From Ramlibacter sp. Leaf400 (lineage in GTDB: Bacteria > Pseudomonadota > Gammaproteobacteria > Burkholderiales > Burkholderiaceae_C): a stretch of 64,000 bases of DNA. The position numbers and the translations under genes are program-made. The notes under the pieces are model-generated. The model saw only the letters and a list, made by a program, of their open reading frames with translations, searched no databases and had not been told where the DNA came from. Positions 16,989 through 25,891 of the stretch are shown piece after piece. The stretch lies in contig NZ_LMQL01000004.1 in assembly GCF_001424545.1 (NCBI RefSeq), positions 71,815 through 135,814 on the forward strand. The letters run 5' to 3'. Within the stretch, counting starts at the first letter, position 1, and every line of letters starts with the position of its first letter.

Positions 16989-19078
16989 CGCGCCTCCGGC
17001 AGGAGCAGGGCATCCAGCGCCACGGCACCTTCGCCCTCGGCGCGCACGAGCAGCGGGTTCACTTCGATCTCGCGCACGCTGCCGCGCAGCGCTTCGGCCG
17101 CGCGCGCCAGGCCCGCGATGCCGGCCGCCGCGGCCGCGACATCCCCGCGCGGGCGGCCGCGGAAGCCCTCCAGCAGGGCCCGCGCCTTCAGCTCGCCCAG
17201 CATCTCCCGGGCCAGCGTTTCGTCGACTGGAAGGAGGCGGTGGCTGACGTCCTGGTAGATCTCGGTGAGCACGCCGCCCAGGCCCACGGTCAGGGCCGCG
17301 CCGAACACCTCGTCGCGGGTGACGCCGGCGATGAGCTCGGCCACGCCGGTGCTCATCTTCTGCACCAGCACGCCGTCGATGCGGGCGCCGGGGGCGCGTT
17401 CCCGCGCCGCGGCGAGCACCTGGCGGCAGGCCATTCGCACCGCGTCGGCATCGCCCAGGTTCAGGCGGACGCCGCCGATCTCCGTCTTGTGGGCGATGTC
17501 GGCGCTGAGAATCTTCAGGGCGACCGGAAAGCCCAGCCGCTGCGCCTGCGCGACGGCGGTGGCTTCGTCGCCGGCCGGCGCTTCGGCCACGGCCTCCACC
17601 CCATAGCGCGCCAGCAGCCGCTTGCTCTCGTACTCGTTTGGCGCCTCGTGCAGGGTTTCGCGGTCGGTTCCGGCTGCATCCCGCAGGCCGGCCCAGCGAA
17701 GCGTGGCAGCGCGTCCTGCGTGCCAGCGGCAGAAGGGCGCGATGGCCTGCACGGCCCGGCCGAGGTCGGTGAACACCGGCACGCCCGCCGCCGCCAGCTC
17801 GGCGCGACGCTTGGCCAGCCCGGTGTCGATCACCACGAACAGGCGGCCGTGGCGCCTGACCACGTCCATCAGCGGGTCCGCCATCCGGTCCAGCAGGGCG
17901 CCCATGGCGTAGATCACGACCACGTCCACCTCGGGGGCGGTGGCCAGCGCTTCCAGGATGGAAGCCGCGCGGCCCGGGTCGTTGACGATGTTCCCGGTGC
18001 AGTCCACCGGGTTGCTGACCATGCCGTAGTCCGGGATCACCCCGCGAAAGCGCGCCTGCGTGGCCGCGGGCAGCGTGGGCACTTCCAGGCCCGCGGCCGA
18101 GAACTTGTCGGCCAGGATCGCGCCCAGCGCGCCGGAGAGGGTGAGCACGCCGACACGCCGGCCGGCCGTGCGGTCGCGCAAGGCGCTGAGCATGGCGAGG
18201 TCGGCCATCTGCGCGAAGTCCTCGGCCTGGATGACGTTGAGCTGGCGGAACGCTGTCCGGTAGAGCGCCAGGTTGCCGGCCAGGGCGGACGTGTGCGAGC
18301 GCACCGCCTCGGCCCCCTTCTCGGTCTCGCCTGCCTTGTAGAGGATCAGCGGCTTGTTGGCGCGGGCGAAGCGCACGGCCGCGTCGATGAACGCGGGGCC
18401 GTCGCGCAGCTGCTCCACATAGCCCACCACGCAGTCGGTCGCGTCGTCCTGGACCAGGTAGTCCAGGTACTGCGAGAACTCCAGCGTCGCTTCGTTGCCG
18501 GTGTTGATGAAATGGCTCACGCCGACGTCCACGCCGCGCAGCAGCGCGAAGACGGCGGCGCACACGTTGCCGCTTTGCGTCAGCAGGCTCACGCGGCCGG
18601 GGCGCTCCTGGGGCGCCGTCGCCCGGAACACGCCGGCGAAGGCGGTGAAGACGCGCGCGTTGAGGTTGGCGAAGCCCATGCAGTTGGGGCCGGCGATGAC
18701 CATGCCGCTCTCGGCGGCGAAAGCCTCGAGGTCGCGCTGGAGTGCAGCGCCGGCCGCGCCGGCTTCGGCGAAGCCGGCGCCGTAGACGATGGCCGCGCGG
18801 ATGCCGCGGGCGTGGCACTGGCGCAAGGCCGCTGTCACTTCGGGCGCGGCGATGGCGACGACGACGAGGTCAGGCGCCTCGGGCAGGGAGGCGACGTCGG
18901 GATAGCTTTCCAGCCCCTGCACGAGCTTGTACTTGGGGTTGACCGGGTACACGGTGCCCGGGTAGCCGAAGTGCCGCAGCAGGTCGATGCCCATGCCGCC
19001 GATGCGCGCAGGATCGTTGCTGGCGCCGAGCACGGCAATGGAGCGGGGGGCCAGCAGCGGGTCAAGACGATGCGCCAT
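16985..19078 (-). CDS. NDP-forming acyl-CoA synthetase
   Basis: A 697-residue protein of the ADP/NDP-forming acetyl-CoA synthetase family. The N-terminal CoA-binding domain has SIAVLGASNDPARIGG; LLTQSGNVCAAV and the phospho-His candidate in SHTSALAG follow; the C-terminal third is an ATP-grasp unit (FPVALKILSADIAHKTEIGGVRL). It activates a carboxylic acid to its CoA thioester using ATP. It overlaps the crotonase gene by 17 bp and the dehydrogenase gene by 4 bp. It should provide the first committed step of this operon. Chain length of the acid is unknown. Confidence 0.88.
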   Translation of the reverse strand: MAHRLDPLLAPRSIAVLGASNDPARIGGMGIDLLRHFGYPGTVYPVNPKYKLVQGLESYPDVASLPEAPDLVVVAIAAPEVTAALRQCHARGIRAAIVYGAGFAEAGAAGAALQRDLEAFAAESGMVIAGPNCMGFANLNARVFTAFAGVFRATAPQERPGRVSLLTQSGNVCAAVFALLRGVDVGVSHFINTGNEATLEFSQYLDYLVQDDATDCVVGYVEQLRDGPAFIDAAVRFARANKPLILYKAGETEKGAEAVRSHTSALAGNLALYRTAFRQLNVIQAEDFAQMADLAMLSALRDRTAGRRVGVLTLSGALGAILADKFSAAGLEVPTLPAATQARFRGVIPDYGMVSNPVDCTGNIVNDPGRAASILEALATAPEVDVVVIYAMGALLDRMADPLMDVVRRHGRLFVVIDTGLAKRRAELAAAGVPVFTDLGRAVQAIAPFCRWHAGRAATLRWAGLRDAAGTDRETLHEAPNEYESKRLLARYGVEAVAEAPAGDEATAVAQAQRLGFPVALKILSADIAHKTEIGGVRLNLGDADAVRMACRQVLAAARERAPGARIDGVLVQKMSTGVAELIAGVTRDEVFGAALTVGLGGVLTEIYQDVSHRLLPVDETLAREMLGELKARALLEGFRGRPRGDVAAAAAGIAGLARAAEALRGSVREIEVNPLLVRAEGEGAVALDALLLPEAR

Positions 19079-19868
19079 GCGCTGCCCCCTTCGCGATGGC
19101 GCTGCTCAGGCCGGCGCGCACGGTGGCACCGTACTCCTGGCTGACGTGGCTGAGCTGGTGCAGGTCGAAGTGCGCCGACAGCGCCTGGCGCATGCCCTGC
19201 ACGTCCACCGAGCGGTTGAGGGAGCGCTTGAGCAGCCGCATGGCGAACGGCGGCGCCTGCGCGATGCGGCCGGCCAGCGCCAAGGTCTGCGCCTCCAGGT
19301 CGGCGCGGGGCACGACCCGGTTGACCATGCCGAGCTCCTGCGCGCGCCGGGCGCCCAGGCGTTCGCCGGTGAACAGCATCTCCTTGGCCTGCCGCAGGCC
19401 CATCACCCAGGGATGGATCAGCACCTCGAGCGAGGCGGCACCCATGGTGGCCGTGACCGGATCGCTGAAATAGGCCTCTTCGGAGGCGACGACCAGGTCG
19501 CACATGTTGGCGAGCATGAAGCCGCCGGCGACACAGGCGCCCTGGACCTGCGCGATGGTGGGCTTGGGGAAATCCCAGATGCGCATGCAGTAGTCGAAGT
19601 AGCGCAACGACTCGTAGGCCCAGCGTTCCTCGACGGTGAAGTTGCCGCGCGAGGCCTGCGCTTCCTTGAGATCGTGGCCGGCGGAGAAGTGGTCGCCGCG
19701 GGCGGCCAGCACGACGACGCGCGTCTGCTCGTCGGACCGCGCGTCTTCGAGCGCGGCATCCAGTTGGTCCAGGAGCGCCTGGCTCTGGGCGTTGCGCGCC
19801 TGCGGCCGGTCCAGGCTGATGCGGCGGACGCGATCGAACTGCTCGACCGCGACGAAACTGTTTTCCAT
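19062..19868 (-). CDS. Crotonase-superfamily protein lacking both usual Glu residues
   Basis: A 268-residue enoyl-CoA hydratase/isomerase-fold protein: HFSAGHDLKEAQ (oxyanion-hole region), KPTIAQVQGACVAGGFML and FTGERLGARRAQELGMVNRVV. Aligned by eye with rat mitochondrial enoyl-CoA hydratase, Glu144 is Met (GGFMLANMCD) and Glu164 is Val (SDPVTATMG), so normal water addition is doubtful. The operon has MaoC subunits for that step, so this protein may isomerise, cleave or hydrolyse another intermediate. ATG 19868 has AGGAGA upstream. First gene of the seven-gene operon, divergent from an IclR gene. Confidence 0.85.
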   Translation of the reverse strand: MENSFVAVEQFDRVRRISLDRPQARNAQSQALLDQLDAALEDARSDEQTRVVVLAARGDHFSAGHDLKEAQASRGNFTVEERWAYESLRYFDYCMRIWDFPKPTIAQVQGACVAGGFMLANMCDLVVASEEAYFSDPVTATMGAASLEVLIHPWVMGLRQAKEMLFTGERLGARRAQELGMVNRVVPRADLEAQTLALAGRIAQAPPFAMRLLKRSLNRSVDVQGMRQALSAHFDLHQLSHVSQEYGATVRAGLSSAIAKGAAHGASS

Positions 19869-19905
19869 GCGATGGGTCTCCTGCGGGCAAGTTTCAGTGC
19901 AAGGA

Positions 19906-19920
19906 CATTGCGGCTCAATG
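19906..19920. promoter_or_regulatory. Inverted repeat in divergent crotonase/IclR promoter region
   Basis: CATTG-CGGCT-CAATG, a perfect 5-bp-arm inverted repeat, lies between the minus-strand operon (start 19868) and the IclR gene. It is a candidate operator for that regulator. It overlaps ATG 19918, one reason for preferring the IclR start at 19945. Confidence 0.35.
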
Positions 19921-19944
19921 GAATTCGATGAAAAATCCCACGAT

Positions 19945-20712
19945 ATGGACACTCAATCGCAATTGGTGGGAGGCGCGCAAAGCTTCCGCCGGGCCATCTC
20001 GCTGCTCCGGCTGGTCGCCCGGGACCACGCGCAGGGCGTGCGCGCGGCGGACCTGGCGAGCAGCTGCGGGCTGGAACGCTCCACCGCCTACCGGCTGCTG
20101 GCCGCCCTGGAGGAGGAGCAGCTCGTGCGCAAGGACGCCAACACCAAGCGCTTCCACCTGGGCATGAGCGCCATGCAGCTGGGCTTCTCGGCCATGAGCC
20201 GCATCCCGCTGCTGGACCTGTACCGCCCCACCTTGCAGCAGATCGCGCGGGTGTCGGGCGACACCGTGTTCATGCTGCTGCAGCAGGGCGAGTACTGCAT
20301 CTGCGTGCACCGGGAGGAGGGGCCGTTCCCGATCCGGGTCTTCGCCACCTACGTGGGCGCCGTGCGGCCGGTGGGCATCGGCGCCGGCGGGCTGGCCATC
20401 CTGGCCACGCTGCCGGACGAGCAGATCGAGGCCGTGCTGGCCCGGCACGCCGCGTCGTTCGAGACCGCCGGGCTCAACGCGCAGAGCGTGCGCCGCATCG
20501 TGGCGCGCACCCGCCGTCTGGGCTATTCCGAGACGCTGGGCGTCATCACGACCGGGGTGTCCGCCGTCGGCGCGGTGATCCCGCTGCCGGGGGACGTGCG
20601 TGCCGCCGTCTCCATCGGCGCGATCGATGCCCGCATGAAGCCCGAGCGGCGCGCGCAGCTCGGCGAGTACCTCGTGAAGACGCTCGCCAACCCGGTGCCG
20701 TCGGCGGGGTGA
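19945..20712 (+). CDS. IclR-family transcriptional regulator
   Basis: A 255-residue regulator with winged HTH (SFRRAISLLRLVARD, VRAADLASSCGLERSTAYRLLAALE) and IclR effector domain (VSGDTVFMLLQQGEYCICVHRE, GIGAGGLAILA, ITTGVSAVGAVIP). It diverges from the CoA-thioester operon and most likely controls it. ATG 19918 in the same frame would add nine residues and has AAGGA 12 bp upstream; I prefer 19945 because the 19906-19920 palindrome would otherwise lie within the start. Confidence 0.88.
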   Translation: MDTQSQLVGGAQSFRRAISLLRLVARDHAQGVRAADLASSCGLERSTAYRLLAALEEEQLVRKDANTKRFHLGMSAMQLGFSAMSRIPLLDLYRPTLQQIARVSGDTVFMLLQQGEYCICVHREEGPFPIRVFATYVGAVRPVGIGAGGLAILATLPDEQIEAVLARHAASFETAGLNAQSVRRIVARTRRLGYSETLGVITTGVSAVGAVIPLPGDVRAAVSIGAIDARMKPERRAQLGEYLVKTLANPVPSAG

Positions 20713-20734
20713 TGGGGGAGGGGGAATTCATCTA

Positions 20735-20748
20735 ATGAGTACACTCAT
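20735..20748. promoter_or_regulatory. MarR-type palindrome, site A
   Basis: ATGAGTACACTCAT, 6-bp arms around AC, ends 3 bp before the ThDP-enzyme ATG. The same RTGAG-N4-CTCAY pattern occurs at 23473-23486 and 27151-27164. It contains TACACT (20740-20745), a possible -10 exactly 7 bp from the A of the start codon. Confidence 0.65.
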
Positions 20749-20751
20749 CAA

Positions 20752-22416
20752 ATGACCGGACAGCCAGCCCCCGCCGCGACTCGCGGATTCGAATCGCTTG
20801 CGCAGCAGCTCAAGGAGGCCCGGTTCACCGGCCTGTTCGGGCTGATGGGCGATGCCAACCTGGACCTGGTGGCCGCCTGCGTGCAGCGCCACGGCCTGCG
20901 CTTCGTCGCGGCGAGGACGGAGGCAGGCGCAGTGGCGATGGCGGACGGCTGCGCGCGCGTCACCGGGCGGCCCGCGCTCGCCACGGTGACCTGCGGACCG
21001 GGCCTGACCAATGCGATCACCGCGTTGACCACGGCCGTGCGCGCCGGCACGCCGCTGCTGCTGGTGACCGGCCAGATCCCCCTGCAGGCGGTCAGCCGCA
21101 ACCAGCGCTTCGACCATGCGGCGGTGCTGGCGCCGACCGGCGCGGCCGTGCTCACGATCGAGTCCGCGCAGCAACTGCACGGCTGCGTCGCACGGGCGCT
21201 GGCCCTGCTGAACGAGCAGGGCCGGCCGGTCGTCCTGAACGTGATGGTGCCGGTGCTGGATGGCCAGGCGCCGGGTGGCGGCGACGCCGAGGCGGACACG
21301 GCGCCGCGGGCACAGAACCCTGCACCCGCTCCGGCGCCCGAGGCGCTGCAGCTGTTCGCGCGCAAGCTCACCCAGGCGCGACGCCCCGTCCTGCTGGCCG
21401 GCCGCGGAGCCGTGCGCGCGGGGGCGCTCGATGCGTTGGGGCAGCTTGCCGACCGCACGGGCGCGATGCTGGCGACCACGCTCTGCGCCAAGGATGCCTT
21501 CGCGGGTTCGCCGCGCGACCTCGGCCTGTCGGGCGGCTTCGCGCTCGAAGCCGGCGCGTGCGTGTTGCGCGATGCCGACCTGATCGTGGCGTTCGGCGCC
21601 AACCTCAACGCCTGGACCACGGCTGCCGGCAGCGCTTACGGCCAGGCGGAAATCCTGCAGTGCGACGCGGACCCCTCGGCCTTCGCGCGCGCCAGCGTCG
21701 CGCTGGCCGGCCATTGGCAGGGCGATGCGGCCGGATGCACACGCCAGCTGCTGGCGGCCTTGCCCGCGGGTGAACGGCCGGCGTGGCATGCGCCCGTGGC
21801 GCGGGAAGACGGTCCCGCAGCGGCGCACGGTGCCACGGGCGGGCGCGTCGACCCGCGTGCGCTCTGTGCCTGGCTCGACCGCAGGCTGCCGGCCGACCGC
21901 CTGCTGGCCGTCGACGGCGGGCACTTCTTCGAGTTCCCGAGCAAGTTCATCCGCGTGCCGCGGGCGTCGGCCTCGATCTTCTCGCTCGACTTCGGCTCCA
22001 TCGGCCTGGCCATGGGCATGGGCCTGGGCGCGGCGGTCGGACAGCCGGCGAGCCTGTCCGTGATCGCGGTGGGCGATGGCGGATTCATGATGGCGCTGCC
22101 GGAACTGGACACGGCCGTGCGGCACCGGATCCCCAGCCTGTTCGTGGTGTTCAACGACGCCGCCTACGGCGCCGAGGTCAAGCACCTGGAGGAGCGCGGC
22201 TGGTCGCCGGAACTCGCGGCCTTCGACATGCCGGACATCGCGCGGCTCGCCACATCGATGGGGGCCCGCGGGATCACCGTGCGCTCCGTGGCCGACCTGG
22301 AGTCGCACGCCGCCCAGATCGCCGCGCCCACCGGGCCGCTGGTGCTGGACGTGCACATCGACCCCGCCATCGAAGCCGAGTGGATCGGCCTGGCCCGCAG
22401 GATCCGGGGCCGCTGA
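20752..22416 (+). CDS. ThDP-dependent enzyme, acetolactate synthase/benzoylformate decarboxylase type
   Basis: A 554-residue three-domain thiamine diphosphate enzyme. The Pyr domain has the activating Glu in AARTEAGAVAMADG (near residue 60) and GPGLTNAI; a central domain holds VLLAGRGAVRAG; the PP domain has the ThDP/Mg motif starting GDGGFMMALPELDTA and ending NDAAYG. It is not an anabolic IlvB: the context is catabolic, and it may decarboxylate a 2-oxoacid made by the FMN oxidase of the same putative MarR regulon. No ribosome site precedes the ATG; the operator ends 3 bp before it, so the message may be leaderless. Confidence 0.87.
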   Translation: MTGQPAPAATRGFESLAQQLKEARFTGLFGLMGDANLDLVAACVQRHGLRFVAARTEAGAVAMADGCARVTGRPALATVTCGPGLTNAITALTTAVRAGTPLLLVTGQIPLQAVSRNQRFDHAAVLAPTGAAVLTIESAQQLHGCVARALALLNEQGRPVVLNVMVPVLDGQAPGGGDAEADTAPRAQNPAPAPAPEALQLFARKLTQARRPVLLAGRGAVRAGALDALGQLADRTGAMLATTLCAKDAFAGSPRDLGLSGGFALEAGACVLRDADLIVAFGANLNAWTTAAGSAYGQAEILQCDADPSAFARASVALAGHWQGDAAGCTRQLLAALPAGERPAWHAPVAREDGPAAAHGATGGRVDPRALCAWLDRRLPADRLLAVDGGHFFEFPSKFIRVPRASASIFSLDFGSIGLAMGMGLGAAVGQPASLSVIAVGDGGFMMALPELDTAVRHRIPSLFVVFNDAAYGAEVKHLEERGWSPELAAFDMPDIARLATSMGARGITVRSVADLESHAAQIAAPTGPLVLDVHIDPAIEAEWIGLARRIRGR

Positions 22417-22421
22417 ACGAT

Positions 22422-22444
22422 CCGCCCGCGCTTGCGGCGGGCGG
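22422..22444. terminator. Candidate hairpin terminator between convergent genes
   Basis: CCGCCCGC and GCGGGCGG make an 8-bp GC stem with a 7-nt loop in the 36-bp gap between the ThDP-enzyme gene and the convergent Bug gene. No T-run follows, so activity as an intrinsic terminator is unproven. Confidence 0.35.
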
Positions 22445-22452
22445 GATGCAGG

Positions 22453-23436
22453 TCAGTTGTCGAACTGCAGCTTGGCTTCGGTGATGAGCTTGCGGTTGCG
22501 CTCGGTCTCGCTGGCCAGGAAGGCGCGGTACTCGTCCGGCGTGCTGGGGGCCGGCACCATGCCCAGGCCCGCGATCCGCTGCCGCACGTCGGGCATCGCC
22601 ATGATGCGCGCCGTTTCCTTGCTCAGCCGCTCGATGATGGCCGCAGGCGTCTGCGCCGGCGCGGTGATGCCGATGAAGGCCTGCGAGATGAAGCCGGGAA
22701 CGCCCGCTTCCTGCATGGTGGGGATGGCCGGCTGCATGGGCACGCGCGCCGCGCTGGTGACGGCCAGCGCGCGGACCTTGCCCGCCTGGATCTGGGCGTT
22801 CGCCGAAGCGAAGGTATCGAACAGGAAATCGACGCGCCCGGCCAGGAGCTCGGTCATCGCGGGCGCGCTGCCTTTGAACGGTATGTGCGTGATGAACGTC
22901 CGGGTCAGGCTCTTGAACAGCTCGGCGGACATGTGCGCGCTGGAGCCGTTGCCGAACGATGCGTAGTTGAGCTTTCCGGGGTTGGCCCGCGCGGCCTTGA
23001 CCAGGTCGGCCACGCTCTGGAAGGGGCTGCCGGCCGGCACCACCAGCACGCTGGGCACGATGGTGAGCAGACTGATCGGCGAGAAGTCCTTGGGTACCGA
23101 GTACGGCAGGTTGGACATCGTGATCGGGCCGATCGTGCTGTCCGGCCCGGTGTTCACCAGCAGGGTGTAGCCGTCGGCCGGCGCCTTGGCGACCGCGGCG
23201 GCGGCCAGGGTGGCGCTGGCGCCGGGACGGTTCTCCACCAGGGCGGGCTGCCCCAGCACTTCTCCGTACTTCTGCGCCATCAGGCGGGCGATCGCATCGC
23301 CGGCGCCGCCGGGCGTGTAGCCGATGAGCAGCTTGAGGGGGCGGTCGGGATACGTCTGCGCCGATGCGAGCGTGGGCAACAGCAGCGGCAGGGCAATCGC
23401 CTTCAGGGCGGCGCGACGGGTGGAAGCATTCGGCAT
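22453..23436 (-). CDS. Bug/TctC-family tripartite tricarboxylate receptor
   Basis: A 327-residue periplasmic solute receptor: signal peptide (AIALPLLLPTLASA|Q), PLKLLIGYTPGGAGDAIARL, ENRPGASATLAA, FITHIPFKGSAPAMTELLAGR. No TctA/TctB genes are in the window. Its promoter region carries palindrome site B, 37-50 bp upstream of the ATG, so it is probably co-regulated with the neighbouring ThDP and FAH/dioxygenase genes. It likely binds the substrate of that pathway or a ligand for its sensing. Confidence 0.9.
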   Translation of the reverse strand: MPNASTRRAALKAIALPLLLPTLASAQTYPDRPLKLLIGYTPGGAGDAIARLMAQKYGEVLGQPALVENRPGASATLAAAAVAKAPADGYTLLVNTGPDSTIGPITMSNLPYSVPKDFSPISLLTIVPSVLVVPAGSPFQSVADLVKAARANPGKLNYASFGNGSSAHMSAELFKSLTRTFITHIPFKGSAPAMTELLAGRVDFLFDTFASANAQIQAGKVRALAVTSAARVPMQPAIPTMQEAGVPGFISQAFIGITAPAQTPAAIIERLSKETARIMAMPDVRQRIAGLGMVPAPSTPDEYRAFLASETERNRKLITEAKLQFDN

Positions 23437-23472
23437 GGAGGAACCTGCGGGAGGGAAGGGGGTGCGAAAATC

Positions 23473-23486
23473 GTGAGAGTACTCAC
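23473..23486. promoter_or_regulatory. MarR-type palindrome, site B
   Basis: GTGAGAGTACTCAC, 5-bp arms GTGAG/CTCAC, upstream of the minus-strand Bug receptor gene. On the minus strand it holds TACTCT in the position where sites A and C hold TACACT, so the repressor would cover the -10 in all three. Confidence 0.6.
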
Positions 23487-23567
23487 TAAATGCGGCGCCG
23501 GGAAGGGGGTTGGTGCGGATCCCGGACGGACCGCGAACACCCCCCGCCGCAGGTGAGGAGGTTCGGA

Positions 23568-24080
23568 CTACTCCTGCGCCGCGCGCATGCGGCGCCAGGG
23601 CAACTCGGCCGCGGCTTCCTGCCCGCCTTCGTGCGCTCGGACCACGCGGTCGATCATCTCGAGGAAAGCCTTGCGCTCTTCAGGCTGCAGCGGCGACAGC
23701 AGGTGCTGCGACGCCCGCCGCGCCTCGATGGCGGCCTTCTCGAGCAGATCGCGCCCCTCCGGGGTGAGGTACAGCAGGCGCGTGCGCCGGTCGACGACGC
23801 CCGGCTCGCGCCGCAGCAGGCCCCTGGCCTCCAGCCGCGCGACCACGTCCTTCATGGTCGAGGTGTCGATGCGCGCCCGGGTGGCGACGGTGACCTGGTC
23901 GAGGCCGTCTTCCTTCTGCAGGTGCAGCAGGATGGTGTTCTGCAGCGGCGTGATCTCCAGCGGGCTCAGGTACTCGTGGAAGATGGCCACGGAGACCTGC
24001 TGCAGGCGCCGCACGAGAAAGCCCGGGCCGCGCGCATGCCGGGCCTGCGCCCCCGTGACGGTGCTTCGGGGCGACGGCAT
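23568..24080 (-). CDS. MarR-family transcriptional regulator
   Basis: A 170-residue winged-helix regulator: ITPLQNTILLHLQKEDGLDQ (helix before the HTH), VTVATRARIDTSTMKDVVARLEARGLL (recognition helix) and the wing REPGVVDRRTRLLYLTPEGR. MarR proteins mostly repress divergent or co-transcribed genes and respond to phenolic or other small acids. It is the last gene of the oxidase-dioxygenase-FAH operon, 1 bp after the FAH stop, so it is likely autoregulated through site C and acts on sites A and B. ATG 24080 fits; upstream frame is within the FAH gene. Confidence 0.88.
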   Translation of the reverse strand: MPSPRSTVTGAQARHARGPGFLVRRLQQVSVAIFHEYLSPLEITPLQNTILLHLQKEDGLDQVTVATRARIDTSTMKDVVARLEARGLLRREPGVVDRRTRLLYLTPEGRDLLEKAAIEARRASQHLLSPLQPEERKAFLEMIDRVVRAHEGGQEAAAELPWRRMRAAQE

Positions 24081-24081
24081 C

Positions 24082-25020
24082 TCAGGCAATCCTCGTTTCC
24101 AGCGTCCCGATCTGGTGCACCGTCGCACGGACGACATCCCCCGGCTGCAGGTAGAACGGTGCAGGGTCCGGCTTGCGCGAGATCGCCACGCCCTCGGGGC
24201 TTCCGGTCGTGACCAGGTCGCCGCGGTCCAGGCCCATCCGGGACCAGTGTGCGACCAGCGCGGGGAAACCGAAGATGAGGTCGGTGCAGCTGGCCTGCTG
24301 CCGCACCTCGCCGTTGACGGTGAGCTCCAGCTCGAGCACCGACGGGTCCGGCACCTCGTCGGCGGTGATGATCCAGGGCCCGAGCGGTCCGAGCCCGGGG
24401 AAGTTCTTGCCCAGCAGGATGCTCTGGTTCTGCATCTCCTTGCGCTGCAGCTCGCGCGCGGAGAGGTCGTTCAGGATCGTGTAGCCGAACACGGCCGACA
24501 GGGCTTCCTTCTCGCTGGCGCGTTCGATGCGGCGGCCGATCACCGCGGTCGCCTCGATCTCGTAGTCGAACCACTGGGTCTCGGGCGGCCGGTGGACGAC
24601 TGCGCGCGTGGGCACCATCGAGCTCGCGAGCTTGATGAACCCCATCGGGATCTCGGTGTGCGCCTGCACGCCGCGCTGCTTCCAGTACTCGAGCGACTCG
24701 GCCATGTGGGCGCCGAAGTTGCGGCCGCCGGCGATGCAGTTGCGCACGCGCACAGGCACCATCCAGGGCACGTCGGCTTCGGCAGTGAACCAGGCGGGGT
24801 CGCCTTCCCGCAGGGCCCAGGCCACGCATTCGTTGGCGGCATCGAGCCCGGCCTCGCCCGCGTCCATCAACGCGTCCATGGTGTTCTGGAACCCAGTTGC
24901 GCGGCCGCGCGAGCGCATGGCCGTGCCCAGGTCGAGCACGCGCAGCGTGTGCCCGTCGGGCAGCACCACGCCCAGGCGTTCGCCAGACCCGTCGGCGGCT
25001 TCGTATCGTCCGATCTTCAT
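24082..25020 (-). CDS. Fumarylacetoacetate hydrolase-family enzyme
   Basis: A 312-residue FAH-fold protein. The C-terminal catalytic domain has the metal-binding acidic residues in FDYEIEATAVIG and LNDLSARELQ, plus LGKNFPGLGPLGPWI and the closing GDLVTTGSPEGVA. Family members hydrolyse C-C bonds of acylpyruvates, or isomerise/decarboxylate/hydrate ring-cleavage products, using Mg or Mn. With a TauD-type dioxygenase and an FMN hydroxyacid oxidase upstream, it probably acts on a 2-oxo intermediate of the same pathway. Exact reaction not readable. Confidence 0.87.
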   Translation of the reverse strand: MKIGRYEAADGSGERLGVVLPDGHTLRVLDLGTAMRSRGRATGFQNTMDALMDAGEAGLDAANECVAWALREGDPAWFTAEADVPWMVPVRVRNCIAGGRNFGAHMAESLEYWKQRGVQAHTEIPMGFIKLASSMVPTRAVVHRPPETQWFDYEIEATAVIGRRIERASEKEALSAVFGYTILNDLSARELQRKEMQNQSILLGKNFPGLGPLGPWIITADEVPDPSVLELELTVNGEVRQQASCTDLIFGFPALVAHWSRMGLDRGDLVTTGSPEGVAISRKPDPAPFYLQPGDVVRATVHQIGTLETRIA

Positions 25021-25033
25021 GTGCGCTCCGGTT

Positions 25034-25891
25034 TCAGACGGCTTCGAGTTCGCGCACGCCGCACCAGCGCATCTGCCGGGGCTGGCTGCCCTTGTAAGGC
25101 GTGGCTCGGTGCATGGTCCAGGAGTCGTCCCACATCACCAGTTCCCCGCGCTGCCAGGCATGCGAATAGACGAACCGCGGCTGCGTCGCGTGGGCCATCA
25201 GTTCCTGAACCAGCGCGCGACCCTCGTCCAGCGGCCGGCCGATGATGTGCGACGCGTGCGAGGCCAGGTAAAGCGACTTGCGGCCGGTGCGCGCGTTCAA
25301 CCGCACCAGCGGGTGGACCACGGGCTGGCGCTCGCGCAGCGTCTCCTCACTGAAGTCGCTGGCCTTCATGCCGATCTGCTCGCGCGACCACAGGATGCTG
25401 TGCTGCACCTGCAGGCCCTCCAGCTCCCGCTGGCGCGAAGCGGGCAGTGCGTCCCAGGCGGCGCGCATGTCCGCGTACTCGGTGTTGGGCGGGTTGTCGG
25501 GCAGCACGCGCGCGTGCAGCGCGGTCAGCCGGATCGGTGGCTGGTTCTGCGAGCCGTCGGTGTGCCACAGCAGGTTGGCCAGCAGGTACATGCCGCGGGC
25601 GCTGCTCTCGGGGATGGGGTTGCCTTCGTCGTCGACCGTGGAGATGTCGTAGAAGTGCGGATGCCCGGACGCGATCTCCTTGAGCCTGGTCACGACGGGC
25701 GGCCCGAACTGCTGGATGAAAGCCTGTTGCTCGTCGTCGCCGATCGGCTGCTGGCCGAAGACCAGCACGCCGTAGGTGGCGATCGCCTGTTCGATCGCCT
25801 CGACTTCTGCCGCGCCGATGCCGGACTTGAGGTCGGCGCCGGTCACTCGGGCGCCGAAGGTTTCGCGAAGGGGGTGGAACTGGAGGGTCAT
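25034..25891 (-). CDS. TauD/TfdA-family Fe(II)/2-oxoglutarate dioxygenase
   Basis: A 285-residue non-haem iron oxygenase. The HxD of LLWHTDGSQ and the distal His of DSWTMHRAT supply the 2-His-1-carboxylate triad; the Arg near the C-terminus (QPRQMRWCGVR) is placed for 2-oxoglutarate. The N-terminus FGARVTGADL is family-typical. TauD/TfdA enzymes hydroxylate next to a leaving group, such as sulfonate, ether or sulfate, to release it. It overlaps the FMN oxidase gene by 4 bp. Substrate unknown; the pathway may begin here, producing a hydroxy- or oxoacid. Confidence 0.9.
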   Translation of the reverse strand: MTLQFHPLRETFGARVTGADLKSGIGAAEVEAIEQAIATYGVLVFGQQPIGDDEQQAFIQQFGPPVVTRLKEIASGHPHFYDISTVDDEGNPIPESSARGMYLLANLLWHTDGSQNQPPIRLTALHARVLPDNPPNTEYADMRAAWDALPASRQRELEGLQVQHSILWSREQIGMKASDFSEETLRERQPVVHPLVRLNARTGRKSLYLASHASHIIGRPLDEGRALVQELMAHATQPRFVYSHAWQRGELVMWDDSWTMHRATPYKGSQPRQMRWCGVRELEAV

